The position numbers and the translations under genes are program-made. A stretch of 37,003 bases of DNA from Bacillus coahuilensis m4-4 (GTDB taxonomy: Bacteria > Bacillota > Bacilli > Bacillales > Bacillaceae_K): NCBI RefSeq assembly GCF_000171615.1, contig NZ_ABFU01000067.1:1-37003 (forward strand), read 5' to 3'. Shown here piece after piece: positions 16,150 through 25,571 of this stretch. The stretch's first letter is position 1. Each line of letters opens with the position of its first letter. The notes below the pieces were generated by a model that was given only the letters and a program-made list of their open reading frames with translations, searched no databases and was not told where the DNA came from.

Positions 16150-16214
16150 TAATCGTATCTGGTTGTTACTGGAAGTTACTCTGCGTCTCTCTATCCTATT
16201 TTACGTTCCCCTAA

Positions 16215-16257
16215 GAGAAAAAATAAAACGCTCCTTTGAGGGGGAAAGGAGCGTTTC
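16215..16257 (-). terminator. Terminator downstream of htrC
   Basis: On the minus strand AAACGCTCCTTT pairs with AAAGGAGCGTTTT around a short pyrimidine loop and is followed by ATTTTTTC. It lies about 200 bases past the htrC stop. The stretch between contains only the DnaA-box pair. Confidence 0.8.
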
Positions 16258-16261
16258 GGAG

Positions 16262-16279
16262 TTATCCACATGTGAATAA
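16262..16279. promoter_or_regulatory. Head-to-head DnaA-box pair
   Basis: TTATCCACATGTGAATAA is a perfect TTATCCACA box followed directly by a one-mismatch box on the other strand. It lies on the far side of the MATE/MarR insertion from the main cluster at 13865-14158. Confidence 0.45.
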
Positions 16280-16452
16280 CTGATACTAGTATTTAACATG
16301 AGACGATGTTTATACTTTCCTGATGATTTGTTTTGTAGGGATTCGAGATTTATCCTGCAGTACTTGTGAGATCCTACTTGAGCGTACCTTCAGAAGGCTC
16401 ATCCAACGATTATGAGTCATGGCATATCGTTCTCTGTGTGTTCCTGGGTTCA

Positions 16453-17667
16453 TTACAGCATGCCTTCATCTGTTAACGTAATTGTTACCTTCTCCTGCTG
16501 GCCGTTGCGATAGATGGTTAACTCTAAGCCATCTCCAACCGTCTTCTTTGTATACAAGAACTGGCGAAGCTGAATAATGTCGTCAATCTTCTCGCCGTCC
16601 ATTTCTACAATCACATCAAGCTCTTCTAATCCACCAATGGCTGCCGGTGAATTTGGTACCACTTCATTAATGACAACACCCGTTTTCACTTCTTCTGGTA
16701 GCTTTAATGTTTCTTGTTGGTGGTAGGAGGATACTTCGCTTACGTTTAATAGATTCACACCCATCGTTGGACGTTTTACTTCCCCGTGGGTTTCTAGGTC
16801 ATCAATAATTGGAATGGCTGAGTTGATCGGAATCGCCAGTCCAATTCCTTCTACTTCCGATTGAGCGATTTTCATGGAGTTGATGCCAATAAGCTGACCT
16901 GAAATGTTCACCAGGGCTCCACCGCTGTTTCCTGGGTTGATGGCTGCATCGGTTTGAAGAACATCTGCGTTCCAGTCGGCCATCCCGTCGCTGTCAATAT
17001 CCACTGGAATCGTACGTTCAATTCCTGAAACAATACCTTGTGTGACAGATCCAGAGAATTGAAGACCCAGTGGGTTCCCGATGGCAATAACGGGCTCACC
17101 TTGCTTCAGAGCAGAAGAGTCTCCAAATTCCGCTACATCTTCAATGCCTTCGCTATCAATACTAATGACCGCTAAGTCTGTCCAAACGTCTCCGCCTAGA
17201 ATTTCTGCTGGCTTCTTTGTTCCATCTGCTAGTGTTACTTCAAGCTCGTCGGCTCCTTGGACCACGTGATAGTTGGTGACCACAAAGGCTGTACCGTTTT
17301 CAATTTTATAAATAACGCCTGAGCCTGTTCCGGCTTCCATGGCTTCTGCTGTCCAGAAGCTAGAGGACTGGATGTTCGAGATTCCAACGACCGTGTCTCC
17401 TGCCTTTTCAACGGCATCCGTGACGGTGGTGGTCACATCTAAGGAGACATTTTCTGCGTTACCGGTCACATTTTGTTCTGCCTCTGATTCATTTTGAGCC
17501 GAATCTGGTGGAAGGACGTTGTAATCTAATAGAGCTGGTACGGCGACAATCACTAATAGAGCACCTAATATAATTCCTACAAAGCTTGCTAGAAAGTAGC
17601 CACCTACTCCGCGCTTCTTCACCGCTTTCTCCTCGCGGCTTTGTACATGTTCATCGTAATATCCCAT
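16453..17667 (-). CDS. htrC: HtrC (YycK), membrane-anchored S1C/DegP-type serine protease
   Basis: A 404-residue protein with one N-terminal membrane helix (about residues 24-45). A trypsin-like domain follows with His134 in VVTNYHVVQ, Asp164 in WTDLAVISID and Ser248 in AAINPGNSGGAL. A C-terminal PDZ domain runs from about residue 295 (VINEVVPNSPAAIGGLEELDVIVEMDG). It would degrade misfolded proteins on the outer face of the membrane. I chose ATG 17667 because AAAGGA lies eight bases upstream. The ATG at 17676 touches that site. It follows walJ on the same strand, but a terminator stands between them, so it has its own promoter. Confidence 0.95.
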   Translation of the reverse strand: MGYYDEHVQSREEKAVKKRGVGGYFLASFVGIILGALLVIVAVPALLDYNVLPPDSAQNESEAEQNVTGNAENVSLDVTTTVTDAVEKAGDTVVGISNIQSSSFWTAEAMEAGTGSGVIYKIENGTAFVVTNYHVVQGADELEVTLADGTKKPAEILGGDVWTDLAVISIDSEGIEDVAEFGDSSALKQGEPVIAIGNPLGLQFSGSVTQGIVSGIERTIPVDIDSDGMADWNADVLQTDAAINPGNSGGALVNISGQLIGINSMKIAQSEVEGIGLAIPINSAIPIIDDLETHGEVKRPTMGVNLLNVSEVSSYHQQETLKLPEEVKTGVVINEVVPNSPAAIGGLEELDVIVEMDGEKIDDIIQLRQFLYTKKTVGDGLELTIYRNGQQEKVTITLTDEGML

Positions 17668-17908
17668 GACAACCATCCTTTCTATATGTTCACTAAGTTT
17701 ATTTTCTCTTTATACTAAAATTATAATCGGAAATTATGACAAGATTATGAAGGAATGTGGACTAAATTCGAAATCATGCGTTATTTTTACTAGTAAGCTT
17801 GAACTTCCTTCGTTAAGTCCTTCCTTAAAATTGTTTATTTCAACGAGTTCCATTCACAGAAATCAACCCACCCTATTCTTAACACTCACTAAGATACATT
17901 TCTTCCAC

Positions 17909-17946
17909 CAAAAAAAGAGCAAAGGTCTCTTCACCTTTACTCTTTC
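17909..17946 (-). terminator. Terminator of the walRKHIJ operon
   Basis: On the minus strand AAAGAGTAAAGGT pairs with ACCTTTGCTCTTT around GAAGAG with one mismatch, followed by a T-run. It lies about 16 bases past the walJ stop. Confidence 0.85.
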
Positions 17947-17961
17947 CACTACTTCCTATTC

Positions 17962-18756
17962 TTAAACGGCTGTTAGCACAGTTGGGTTCTTCGGGTCGGT
18001 GTCGTACAGCTCAAATTGATGGCCCACTGGCTGGTCGCATAGCTCGAGGGTTTGCTGTACACTCATTCTCGCTAGTTCCTTTAGATTGTTGTCTAACGAA
18101 AGGTGAGCAAGATAGATTCGCTTCGTTCGGTCGCCAATCACATCACTCATCGCAAGGGCCGCATCATCATTGGAGACGTGGCCCACGTCAGATAAAATAC
18201 GGCGCTTCGTGCTCCACGGGTAGCGGCCCATTTGGAGCATTCCGACGTCATGGTTGCTTTCAAACACATAGGCGTCGGCATTTCGAATCGTGCCCTTCAT
18301 GCGGTCGCTTACGTAGCCTGTATCTGTGATGACTGCCAGCTTTTTATCACCTTGATGGAACACGTAAAACATCGGCTCCGCGGCGTCATGGCTGACGCCG
18401 AAGGATTCGATATCCAGAGAGCCAAAGGTTTTGACAGTTTCCATATCAAATGTGAACTTTTGGTCGGTTGCGATTTCTCCAATGTTCTTACTCATCGCAT
18501 GCCATGTTTTTTCGTTGGCGTAGATGGGCAAATTATACTTTCTCGCCAGTACGCCAATCCCTTTAATATGATCACTGTGTTCGTGAGTGACAAGAATTCC
18601 TGACAGTTTGGCTATGTCTCGGTCAATTTTAGTAAATAGTTCGTTCATGGCTTTCCCGGAGAGGCCTGCGTCTACGAGAAAGGCCTGGTCGCCTGTTTCT
18701 ACGTAGACGGCATTTCCCGTACTCCCGCTCGCAAGAACGCTAAACTTCATGGTCAT
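17962..18756 (-). CDS. walJ: WalJ (YycJ), metallo-beta-lactamase-fold exonuclease-like protein
   Basis: A 264-residue MBL-fold protein starting [21 protein letters not shown], the YycJ signature, with the metal ligands [10 protein letters not shown] near residue 58. Further ligands lie in DTGYVSDRM and HVSNDDAAL. WalJ has been linked to coordination of cell division with DNA replication, and relatives are 5'-3' exonucleases. ATG 18756 gives the same length as the B. subtilis protein and has GGAG eight bases upstream. An in-frame GTG at 18765 overlaps the walI stop. It is the last gene of the wal operon. Confidence 0.95.
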   Translation of the reverse strand: MTMKFSVLASGSTGNAVYVETGDQAFLVDAGLSGKAMNELFTKIDRDIAKLSGILVTHEHSDHIKGIGVLARKYNLPIYANEKTWHAMSKNIGEIATDQKFTFDMETVKTFGSLDIESFGVSHDAAEPMFYVFHQGDKKLAVITDTGYVSDRMKGTIRNADAYVFESNHDVGMLQMGRYPWSTKRRILSDVGHVSNDDAALAMSDVIGDRTKRIYLAHLSLDNNLKELARMSVQQTLELCDQPVGHQFELYDTDPKNPTVLTAV

Positions 18757-18761
18757 TCCTT

Positions 18762-19577
18762 TCACTCCAATACTTCATCGTTGGTGCTAATATCTAAGAT
18801 CTTTCCTTCGTAGGCATTTACGTAATACACCATGTCCTTTTCCTGGCCGTTGTGCTCGACAATTAATCGATACGTCGGCGTGAGCACGTGGAAATTGGAT
18901 TCTAATTGAACCGAGGTGTGATAGCCTAGGTCAATTTTGACATCGCTGTTTGGCTGAAGAAGACGCTGGTTCACGACAGTGGATACAGCTTGTCCGTATC
19001 CAAGGAGCTCTTTTTTATCATTAAACTCTTCAATATCTTCTAATAGGGTTTGCTCATACGCATAGAGCTCACGGTCCTCGTTAAAGTAGAACAGCAGCTG
19101 TGCGTAAATGCTTTTGTTCCGGTAGATAGGCATGTCTTTATACGTTTGATAAAAGGTGACCACGCCTTCAGCGTTATCAATGGTCACATAGTCATACTTC
19201 TCATAGTAAAGGACCCCTACCCGCTCCAATATGTCAAAAAAGTCATCGACCGTATTTTTTTCATTTAACGGAATCGGCTCCTCTAGCTCAGAGGTTAAGA
19301 TGCTGCCATTTTTAATTTCCACGGTCTGCCCTTTTAATAGTCTCACTTCTTCTTGGGTGAACTGCTTCGATTGAGCACTTAGTAAATAGGCTTCAATCAC
19401 TTCATTTTCTTGCTTTGTATAGGTAATACTCTCGGCGCTTAGTAGGTCTTCTACTGTATCATTCGGTAAATTGGTTAAGTTATTGGCATTCAGCTTGTTG
19501 ATCATGAGCGTTAGCAGGAAGAGGTTTAGGATGAAGAAGACGACGATAAAAATGCTTTTAGTTTTACTCCAATCCAA
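18762..19577 (-). CDS. walI: WalI (YycI), membrane-anchored regulator of WalK
   Basis: A 271-residue protein with one N-terminal membrane helix (about residues 8-26) and an extracytoplasmic YycI domain. Its start is TTG 19577, with AGGAGGGG six bases upstream, inside the walH coding region. With WalH it forms a membrane complex that restrains WalK kinase activity in B. subtilis. The sequence is variable in this family, and the assignment rests on size, topology and place in the operon. Confidence 0.93.
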   Translation of the reverse strand: MDWSKTKSIFIVVFFILNLFLLTLMINKLNANNLTNLPNDTVEDLLSAESITYTKQENEVIEAYLLSAQSKQFTQEEVRLLKGQTVEIKNGSILTSELEEPIPLNEKNTVDDFFDILERVGVLYYEKYDYVTIDNAEGVVTFYQTYKDMPIYRNKSIYAQLLFYFNEDRELYAYEQTLLEDIEEFNDKKELLGYGQAVSTVVNQRLLQPNSDVKIDLGYHTSVQLESNFHVLTPTYRLIVEHNGQEKDMVYYVNAYEGKILDISTNDEVLE

Positions 19578-20907
19578 TCGTAGCCCCTCCTAGCTTGTCA
19601 AAGTCTACCTTATACCATGTTTCTCCGTACTGATAATGCCAGCTAGGCTCAAACGCAAACGTGTTCGGTGCTACCTTATTCAGCTCGTAGCCTTGAACAA
19701 TATTCTTTACGTTTTCTTCCTTGAACTGCGGATGCTTCTTCACCACTTCGAAGACGTCTTGTCCGGCCGGAAGGGTTTCTTGCTCTTTAGGTGGTGGTAT
19801 ATTATCGGTAATATTATAATACGGTCGTTCGTAAATATAGATTTGATTGTTGCTCCACTTTTGGGTCATAAGCGTCATCCGGTTATCATTGAACACCGGA
19901 TACCCATTTTGGAATAACCGATAGGTGATTTTCTGCTGCTCTTGATTCCAATCCACATAGCGATAATCGTCGGTCCAGCCATCATGCTCATTCACAAATT
20001 GTAGGCTCTTTTGAATGAGCTCAGGTCGTGTGGTCACTAAGTACCCTTCTTCCTGAGGATCCACGTATTGAATCATATTGGTGGTTTCGTTTACCTCCAT
20101 CTTACTGGTACCGTCGGAATATTCCTTCCCTGATTGAATGGTATCGGGTCTTACACCGTTTGGATCAGAGAATAACGCCTTTTTAAACAATTCCACATAG
20201 GACTGTTCTGATGACGAATTTTTACCAAAGCTCACAAGATACGTAAGCTCTCTCATCTTCACACCATTCTCTGGGATAAAAATCTTTCTTCCTTCATTCA
20301 GCTCTATAGCCGTATAGTCATCATACGCTCGTCTTCCTTTAATAAACACATCAGCAAACGCTTCATAGAAGGAGCGGTTCACGTGACTCTCCACGACATC
20401 GCCTTGTTGATAATTCACGAAATACACTGTCATGTATTCTGCGGAATCCTCCAGGTTCGTGTCAATGACCATCCGATCAAAGTCAAAGTAATCCATTTCC
20501 TCTTCATCACTAAAGTTTAACACATTCGTATACGTTGTAAGGGGAACAAGATTTGGAAACTCAATCTCGACCATCCCGGCTCCGTGAATGAGGTCATAAA
20601 AATTGGTTTTATCCATTCGCGGATACACCTCATTGACATCGAAAAATGACCAATTCTTAAATTCTTCTAAGTGGAGGTCTATATCTCGCTGTTCAACTGT
20701 TCCACGAGAAACATCTTCATCATGATACACAATTTTATAAGGGCGAATAATATCTGAAATCTCTTTTTGTTCTGCGATGGAAATGTCGATATAGGTGTCA
20801 TTGAGCGACGAGAGTCTTGGCTGATAGGTCCAAAGCGCAAATGTTAACGAGGCACTTAAAAAGACTAGCACGGTTAGAATTATGGATTTTACGGTTTCGT
20901 ATTTCAT
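19564..20907 (-). CDS. walH: WalH (YycH), membrane-anchored regulator of WalK
   Basis: A 447-residue protein that begins MKYETVKSIILTVLVFLSASLTFALWTYQP, one helix followed by a long extracytoplasmic YycH region. ATG 20907 overlaps the walK stop as ATGA, indicating coupled translation. An upstream GTG at 20913 is possible. WalH and WalI interact with WalK through their membrane helices and lower its activity. The 14-base overlap with walI continues the tight operon. Confidence 0.95.
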   Translation of the reverse strand: MKYETVKSIILTVLVFLSASLTFALWTYQPRLSSLNDTYIDISIAEQKEISDIIRPYKIVYHDEDVSRGTVEQRDIDLHLEEFKNWSFFDVNEVYPRMDKTNFYDLIHGAGMVEIEFPNLVPLTTYTNVLNFSDEEEMDYFDFDRMVIDTNLEDSAEYMTVYFVNYQQGDVVESHVNRSFYEAFADVFIKGRRAYDDYTAIELNEGRKIFIPENGVKMRELTYLVSFGKNSSSEQSYVELFKKALFSDPNGVRPDTIQSGKEYSDGTSKMEVNETTNMIQYVDPQEEGYLVTTRPELIQKSLQFVNEHDGWTDDYRYVDWNQEQQKITYRLFQNGYPVFNDNRMTLMTQKWSNNQIYIYERPYYNITDNIPPPKEQETLPAGQDVFEVVKKHPQFKEENVKNIVQGYELNKVAPNTFAFEPSWHYQYGETWYKVDFDKLGGATIGLE

Positions 20908-22724
20908 TCCCACTCATCCTCTTGTGTACTTTCATACGGAAGGGTAAAGAAAATGGTCGTTCCTTCTCCTTCTTTACTATCGGCCCAAATATCTCCTCCG
21001 TGTGTGTAGATCATTTCTTTGGCAATGGCGAGACCTAGTCCCGTTCCACCCATTTGTCTTGATCTTGCTTTGTCTACACGGTAGAAACGTTCAAATATTT
21101 TATCTAGATTATCTTTTGGAATTCCCATCCCTTGGTCCTTGATGCTGATAACAATAAATTCTTCTTGTATGTCGACACCAAAGGTCACGGTTCCACCGTC
21201 AGGAGAATATTTCAAGGCATTGGAAATAATATTATCGATTACCTGCGTCAGCTTATCTGGGTCAATTTCAACGAGAATTTGCTCATCCGGTAGCTCACGC
21301 TTAAACGTAACATGCTGCGCCTTACTCATTTCAAAGCGATCAATGATACCGTCAAAGAATCGAATAAATGGAATCCATTCTTTATTAAAATAATAATCCC
21401 GGCTATCCATTTTCGATAATTGTAAAAGATCGTTCACGAGTCGGATCATGCGCTCCGTTTCATCCTGGGTTACTTTTAAAAATTGCGGGGCAATCGTCGG
21501 GTCATCCATGGCACCTTCTGCTAACGCTTCAAGATAACTGCGCATCGTTGTCAGCGGCGTTCGTAGCTCATGGGATACATTCGCTACAAACTCGCGGCGA
21601 TCCATATCAATCTTTTCCTGCTCCGTAATATCATGTAATACGGTAATTAACCCGTTCACATGACCCGTTTCTTTTTGAATAACCGAAAAGTTCGCACGTA
21701 AAATATACGGCTGATCCTTTGAGCTGTAGTCTAAAATAACAGACTCCTGCTCATTTAATAGCTCATCAAATGTATACTCGTCCTCTAAGCCTAACAGAGT
21801 GACGATGCTATTGGATAGCACTTGGTCTCTCTCGACTTTTAATTGCTTTGCTGCTGGATCATTAATAAGAATGACCTTTCCTTTCCGGTCCGTTGCAATC
21901 ACACCGTCTGTCATATAGGAAAGAACAGAGGAAAGCTTACGTCGTTCACCCTCTGTGGTGGCCTGGGCTTCTTGTAGACGCTTCGTTAAGTTGTTAAAGT
22001 TCATCGCTAGCTCACCAATTTCATCGTAGCCATACACTTTAACCTTTCGAGAGAAATTTCCTTTTGCCATGGCTTCTGCTTGTTTACTCATATCAGAAAT
22101 TGGTCGAGTTATGGTACGCGCCAGGAACACGCCAAGAATAGCGGTTAAAATAAGCGCGATAAACGTCCCCGTTGCAAATATTTCATTAATGTTCCCCATC
22201 TGCTTGTAGACGGTTTCCACTTCGGCAATAACATATACTGCTCCTAACACCTCATCGGCGTCATCTAAAATAGGAACGGTATACACCCAAAGACGTTCCC
22301 CTTGGTCTACATAAATCTCTGGTAGACCTTTCTTAATAAGGAACGCCTTTTTAACCGAATCATTGGTGGTCTTCTGGCCAATTAACCCTTGGTTGCCAGC
22401 AGACGTTCCCACCACTATTCGACTACTATCTACTACTTGCACCTCACGAATATCTGCCATATTCGCAAGGTCATTAATAATGCTGTTCACATCTTGCTCA
22501 AGTGTTGGCATTTCTTCGGTACGCTCTTTCAGAAATTCCTCTTGAAGAGAGTACTGCACAAGATCTACTCGTGATGTAAGCGATGATTCAAAGTTACTCA
22601 CAAGCTCTTCTTCTAGCTGTTGAACAAAGTATACGCCGATAATTTGCATCGCTAAGAAGATGAGTAGCACATAGATCAGCACAAACTTAAGATGGATGGA
22701 TTTAAAAAATCCCACTTTCTTCAT
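20904..22724 (-). CDS. walK: WalK (YycG), essential cell-wall sensor histidine kinase
   Basis: A 606-residue kinase. It has membrane helices at residues 13-33 and 182-203 with an extracytoplasmic sensor domain between them. A HAMP domain (204-256), a PAS domain (about 262-370) and the dimerisation/phosphoacceptor domain with His385 in VANVSHELRTPL follow. The ATPase domain has the N box DNIISNALKYSPDGG, the G1 box IKDQGMGIPKD, the F box IFERFYRVDKARSR and the G2 box GGTGLGLAI. It phosphorylates WalR to control peptidoglycan hydrolases. CAGGAG lies seven bases before ATG 22724, overlapping the walR stop region. Confidence 0.98.
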   Translation of the reverse strand: MKKVGFFKSIHLKFVLIYVLLIFLAMQIIGVYFVQQLEEELVSNFESSLTSRVDLVQYSLQEEFLKERTEEMPTLEQDVNSIINDLANMADIREVQVVDSSRIVVGTSAGNQGLIGQKTTNDSVKKAFLIKKGLPEIYVDQGERLWVYTVPILDDADEVLGAVYVIAEVETVYKQMGNINEIFATGTFIALILTAILGVFLARTITRPISDMSKQAEAMAKGNFSRKVKVYGYDEIGELAMNFNNLTKRLQEAQATTEGERRKLSSVLSYMTDGVIATDRKGKVILINDPAAKQLKVERDQVLSNSIVTLLGLEDEYTFDELLNEQESVILDYSSKDQPYILRANFSVIQKETGHVNGLITVLHDITEQEKIDMDRREFVANVSHELRTPLTTMRSYLEALAEGAMDDPTIAPQFLKVTQDETERMIRLVNDLLQLSKMDSRDYYFNKEWIPFIRFFDGIIDRFEMSKAQHVTFKRELPDEQILVEIDPDKLTQVIDNIISNALKYSPDGGTVTFGVDIQEEFIVISIKDQGMGIPKDNLDKIFERFYRVDKARSRQMGGTGLGLAIAKEMIYTHGGDIWADSKEGEGTTIFFTLPYESTQEDEWE

Positions 22725-22728
22725 AACA

Positions 22729-23439
22729 TTACTCCTGTTCTGGATTACGTAAGTAGTAGCCTACCCCTCTTCGTGTGACGATCCACATTGGATGACTTGG
22801 ATTGTCTTCAATCTTCTCACGCAAGCGTCGAACCGTTACGTCGACCGTTCGGACGTCACCGTAATAATCGTAGCCCCATACGGTTTGAAGTAAGTGTTCG
22901 CGCGTCATGACCTGGCCAATATGCTTCCCTAAATAGTGAAGAAGTTCAAACTCACGGTGAGTCAGTTCAATCGTTTCTTCTCGTTTGGACACAACGTACG
23001 CATCTGGATGAATCACAAGGGAACCAATAACGATTTCATTTCCTTTTTGATCATCCTCTAATGGAATCTGAACATTTTGATGACGACGTAAATTGGCTTT
23101 GACACGCGCTACTAGCTCACGCGTACTAAACGGCTTGGTCACATAGTCGTCTGCACCCAGTTCAAGACCTAACACCTTGTCAATCTCTGAGTCTTTTGCT
23201 GTTAGCATAATGATCGGCATTTCGTATTTCTTACGAAGCTCTCGGCATACTTCCATTCCATCACGCTTCGGAAGCATGATATCTAGTAAAATCATATCTG
23301 GCTGAACCTCTTCTGCCATTTTGATCGCTTCTTCTCCGTCGTACGCGCAGTACACGGTATAACCTTCTTTCTTTAAGTTAAACTGGAGAATATCTGCGAT
23401 TGGCTTTTCATCATCTACTACTAGAATCTTCTTATCCAT
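22729..23439 (-). CDS. walR: WalR (YycF), essential OmpR-family response regulator
   Basis: A 236-residue protein: receiver domain with phosphoacceptor Asp53 in [10 protein letters not shown], the acidic pair Asp9/Asp10, the conserved Lys in DDYVTKPF, then an OmpR/PhoB winged helix (about 130-232) with [19 protein letters not shown] and [11 protein letters not shown]. It activates autolysin genes and represses their inhibitors. AAAGGGGAG precedes ATG 23439. It is the first gene of the walRKHIJ operon, with about 220 bp of upstream DNA in which I could not fix a convincing promoter. Confidence 0.98.
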   Translation of the reverse strand: MDKKILVVDDEKPIADILQFNLKKEGYTVYCAYDGEEAIKMAEEVQPDMILLDIMLPKRDGMEVCRELRKKYEMPIIMLTAKDSEIDKVLGLELGADDYVTKPFSTRELVARVKANLRRHQNVQIPLEDDQKGNEIVIGSLVIHPDAYVVSKREETIELTHREFELLHYLGKHIGQVMTREHLLQTVWGYDYYGDVRTVDVTVRRLREKIEDNPSHPMWIVTRRGVGYYLRNPEQE

Positions 23440-23623
23440 TGGAATCTCCCCTTTATCGATACGCCTTATTAGGTCGCTAACTTTGTTTCCTATTTCTATT
23501 AATTTATCATAACTACCCGTAGGATTTCACCTTTTAACCAAATATCTTCATTATATTGTACGGTTCATCATTTCTCGGGAAATAATGTCGAATGTCTCAC
23601 AGGCCCAATCGACTATAGTATAG

Positions 23624-23657
23624 AAAAAAGCCTCTAGCTTACGCTTTCGAGGCTTTT
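23624..23657 (-). terminator. Terminator of the M23 endopeptidase gene
   Basis: On the minus strand AAAGCCTC and GAGGCTTT pair around 14 bases and are followed by TTTTCTA. It begins just after the stop at 23661 and separates this gene from the wal operon. Confidence 0.8.
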
Positions 23658-23660
23658 GTA

Positions 23661-25115
23661 TTAAAAATAATCTGCTGGGTTCACAAGAGAACCATTTTTC
23701 GTTACTTCTAGATGTAAATGAACTCCTGTAGAGTTACCTGTTGCACCAATATTTCCAAGCTTCATTCCTTGTGACACAGTTTGCCCCACAGAAACGTCAA
23801 TCGAGCTTAAGTGAGCATACAACGTTCTAAATCCATTATTGTGATCGATGATCACTTTATTTCCGTAGCCACCGCTATCCCAACCAGCGAACACAACGGT
23901 TCCGTTATCTGCTGCTTTAATCGCTTTACCACTTGTACCGGCAATATCCATTCCTTTATGGAAAGAACCCCAACGTGCGCCCATGTGACTCGTAACATGT
24001 CCACCTGTTGCTGGCCATGCAAAGTTACCTGTTCCTCTAGATGGAACGACTTTTGTTCCTTTTTTGACGATATGGTTTTGAACTTCTTTAATGATTTCTT
24101 CTTTTACCATTTCCTTAGACGATTCCACACCGTTTACTTTCGTCATGCTATAGGTTGCAACGCGCTCACCGTCAGCACCTTCTTGTACCTCCGCTGTGTC
24201 GCCTTTCCACATGGTATCGTCTTCCACTACTTCATTTTCATACGCAATGGTTTCTTTTTTCTTTGTTTCATATTCTACGACTACTTGAATATATGGTTGA
24301 AGGAATGTGACATTGAGTTCATCGCCAATTTGCAGTACTGTCTCATCTGTCATTCCTTTATTTAATGATAAAAGCTGTTCAGTGGATAGATCATGCTTTG
24401 AAGCAATGCTTCCTAGCACATCTCCTTCTTGAACGGTATATTTCTTTTCTTCAAGTGTTCCCTTTAACAATAGCTTTACTGCTTCTTCTACGTTCATTAC
24501 TTTGTCTGGGTTCACTGTATCAAGTTTTATTTCACTAGATTGCTTGAAAGAAATATTCGCAATTCTAGTTTCACCTTCCGCTAAATCGGGTAAAGCTTCA
24601 GTAGAAGTAGATTGTGCTTCAAAAGCTGCCAATTCTTCTTCTGTTACATACTGTAATTTTACTTGACGTAAAACGTCTTCCGCTTTTTCTAAGTCTTGGA
24701 CATACACAGGTTCTTTGTTATCTAATACAATGGCTGCTGCTTCTGTTTCCATTACAAAGGATTCTTTCATTTGATCCATCACGAGTTCATCTTCCACGCG
24801 AGGATTGAACACCATTTCAGAAACATAGGTTAATTCGCCGTCAAAGGTAACATCTAGCCCGAACTCTTCTGACGCGCTCTTAACAGAATCTGATACGTAT
24901 GCGTCTAATTTATCACGGTTTGATACAACTCCTACATACTCGTTGTTCATGTATACATGATAAACCGTTTCAAACGCCGAACGATCCTCTGTTCCATTCT
25001 TGGCAGAAACCGTGTGTACAGTAAAAGTTGACACCAATACTGTCGTGACAATGGCTTTTTTTACAAGGTTTGTATTTAGTTTTTGAAGGTACTGAGTGGT
25101 TTTGAAGCCCTTCAT
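23661..25115 (-). CDS. Exported LysM-G5-M23 peptidoglycan endopeptidase
   Basis: A 484-residue protein with an N-terminal signal segment (about residues 18-38, cleavage likely after VSA). An N-terminal region to about 220 precedes a LysM domain (about 225-270, YTVQEGDVLGSIASKHDLSTEQLL), a G5 domain (about 275-355) and an M23 domain (370-480). The zinc ligands are His386 and Asp390 in HKGMD and His468 in HLHLE, with His435 in YAHLS. It should cleave peptide cross-links in the wall, with LysM and G5 binding glycan. AGGGGG lies eight bases before ATG 25115. It sits directly upstream of walR, whose product typically controls such enzymes. I did not find a clear WalR box. Confidence 0.92.
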   Translation of the reverse strand: MKGFKTTQYLQKLNTNLVKKAIVTTVLVSTFTVHTVSAKNGTEDRSAFETVYHVYMNNEYVGVVSNRDKLDAYVSDSVKSASEEFGLDVTFDGELTYVSEMVFNPRVEDELVMDQMKESFVMETEAAAIVLDNKEPVYVQDLEKAEDVLRQVKLQYVTEEELAAFEAQSTSTEALPDLAEGETRIANISFKQSSEIKLDTVNPDKVMNVEEAVKLLLKGTLEEKKYTVQEGDVLGSIASKHDLSTEQLLSLNKGMTDETVLQIGDELNVTFLQPYIQVVVEYETKKKETIAYENEVVEDDTMWKGDTAEVQEGADGERVATYSMTKVNGVESSKEMVKEEIIKEVQNHIVKKGTKVVPSRGTGNFAWPATGGHVTSHMGARWGSFHKGMDIAGTSGKAIKAADNGTVVFAGWDSGGYGNKVIIDHNNGFRTLYAHLSSIDVSVGQTVSQGMKLGNIGATGNSTGVHLHLEVTKNGSLVNPADYF

Positions 25116-25529
25116 TTCTTTATCCCCCTAAACTCTTCACATCTCTATGTATCTATATTTTATCCGACATGTTCTAGTATGATCTGTAAACTGCTCTATT
25201 AACTTACCATACTTCATTTTGCGTTGGGTCGAAAGTTGTAGAACTGTAATATAAATGTAGCATTCGTGTCATAAAATGACATAGATCTACCATTTTGTTA
25301 TGCAACCGTTACCATTAAAGAGGACACTTGTTCGTGTTCCTCTTCCTTTTCTACTTTTTTTTATAGACGACTCATAGGAGAAAACTATATTCCCATATCG
25401 TTCTACCTTTTTGTGTAGTACCTATTTCCTCTATGAGTATAGGAGAATCATCTTGTCGAACCTTTTACCATGAGAATAAATTATTTTCCCTCTATACTAT
25501 AGTGCATAGACGAACGACACCATATGAAT
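25116..25529. other. Long upstream region of the M23 gene, with a palindrome
   Basis: This is a gene-free stretch. TGTCATAAAATGACA (25267-25281) is a 15-bp palindrome about 150 bases before the M23 start and may be an operator. An imperfect inverted repeat built on CTCATAGGAGAAAACTA and its complement lies around 25370-25440. I could not fix a promoter. Confidence 0.35.
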
Positions 25530-25566
25530 GAAAAGAACTGACCCCATTCCTAGGGTCAGTTCTTTT
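25530..25566 (-). terminator. Terminator of the PHP/cell-wall protein gene
   Basis: AAAAGAACTGACCC and GGGTCAGTTCTTTT form a 14-bp perfect stem around eight bases, with T/A tails on both sides. It starts six bases after the stop at 25572. Confidence 0.9.
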
Positions 25567-25571
25567 GCTAT

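Noticed and set aside
23811..24365. 184-residue plus-strand frame inside the M23 gene
   Set aside because: It is antisense to a complete domain-rich gene, with Cys/Phe-rich, protein-unlike composition.
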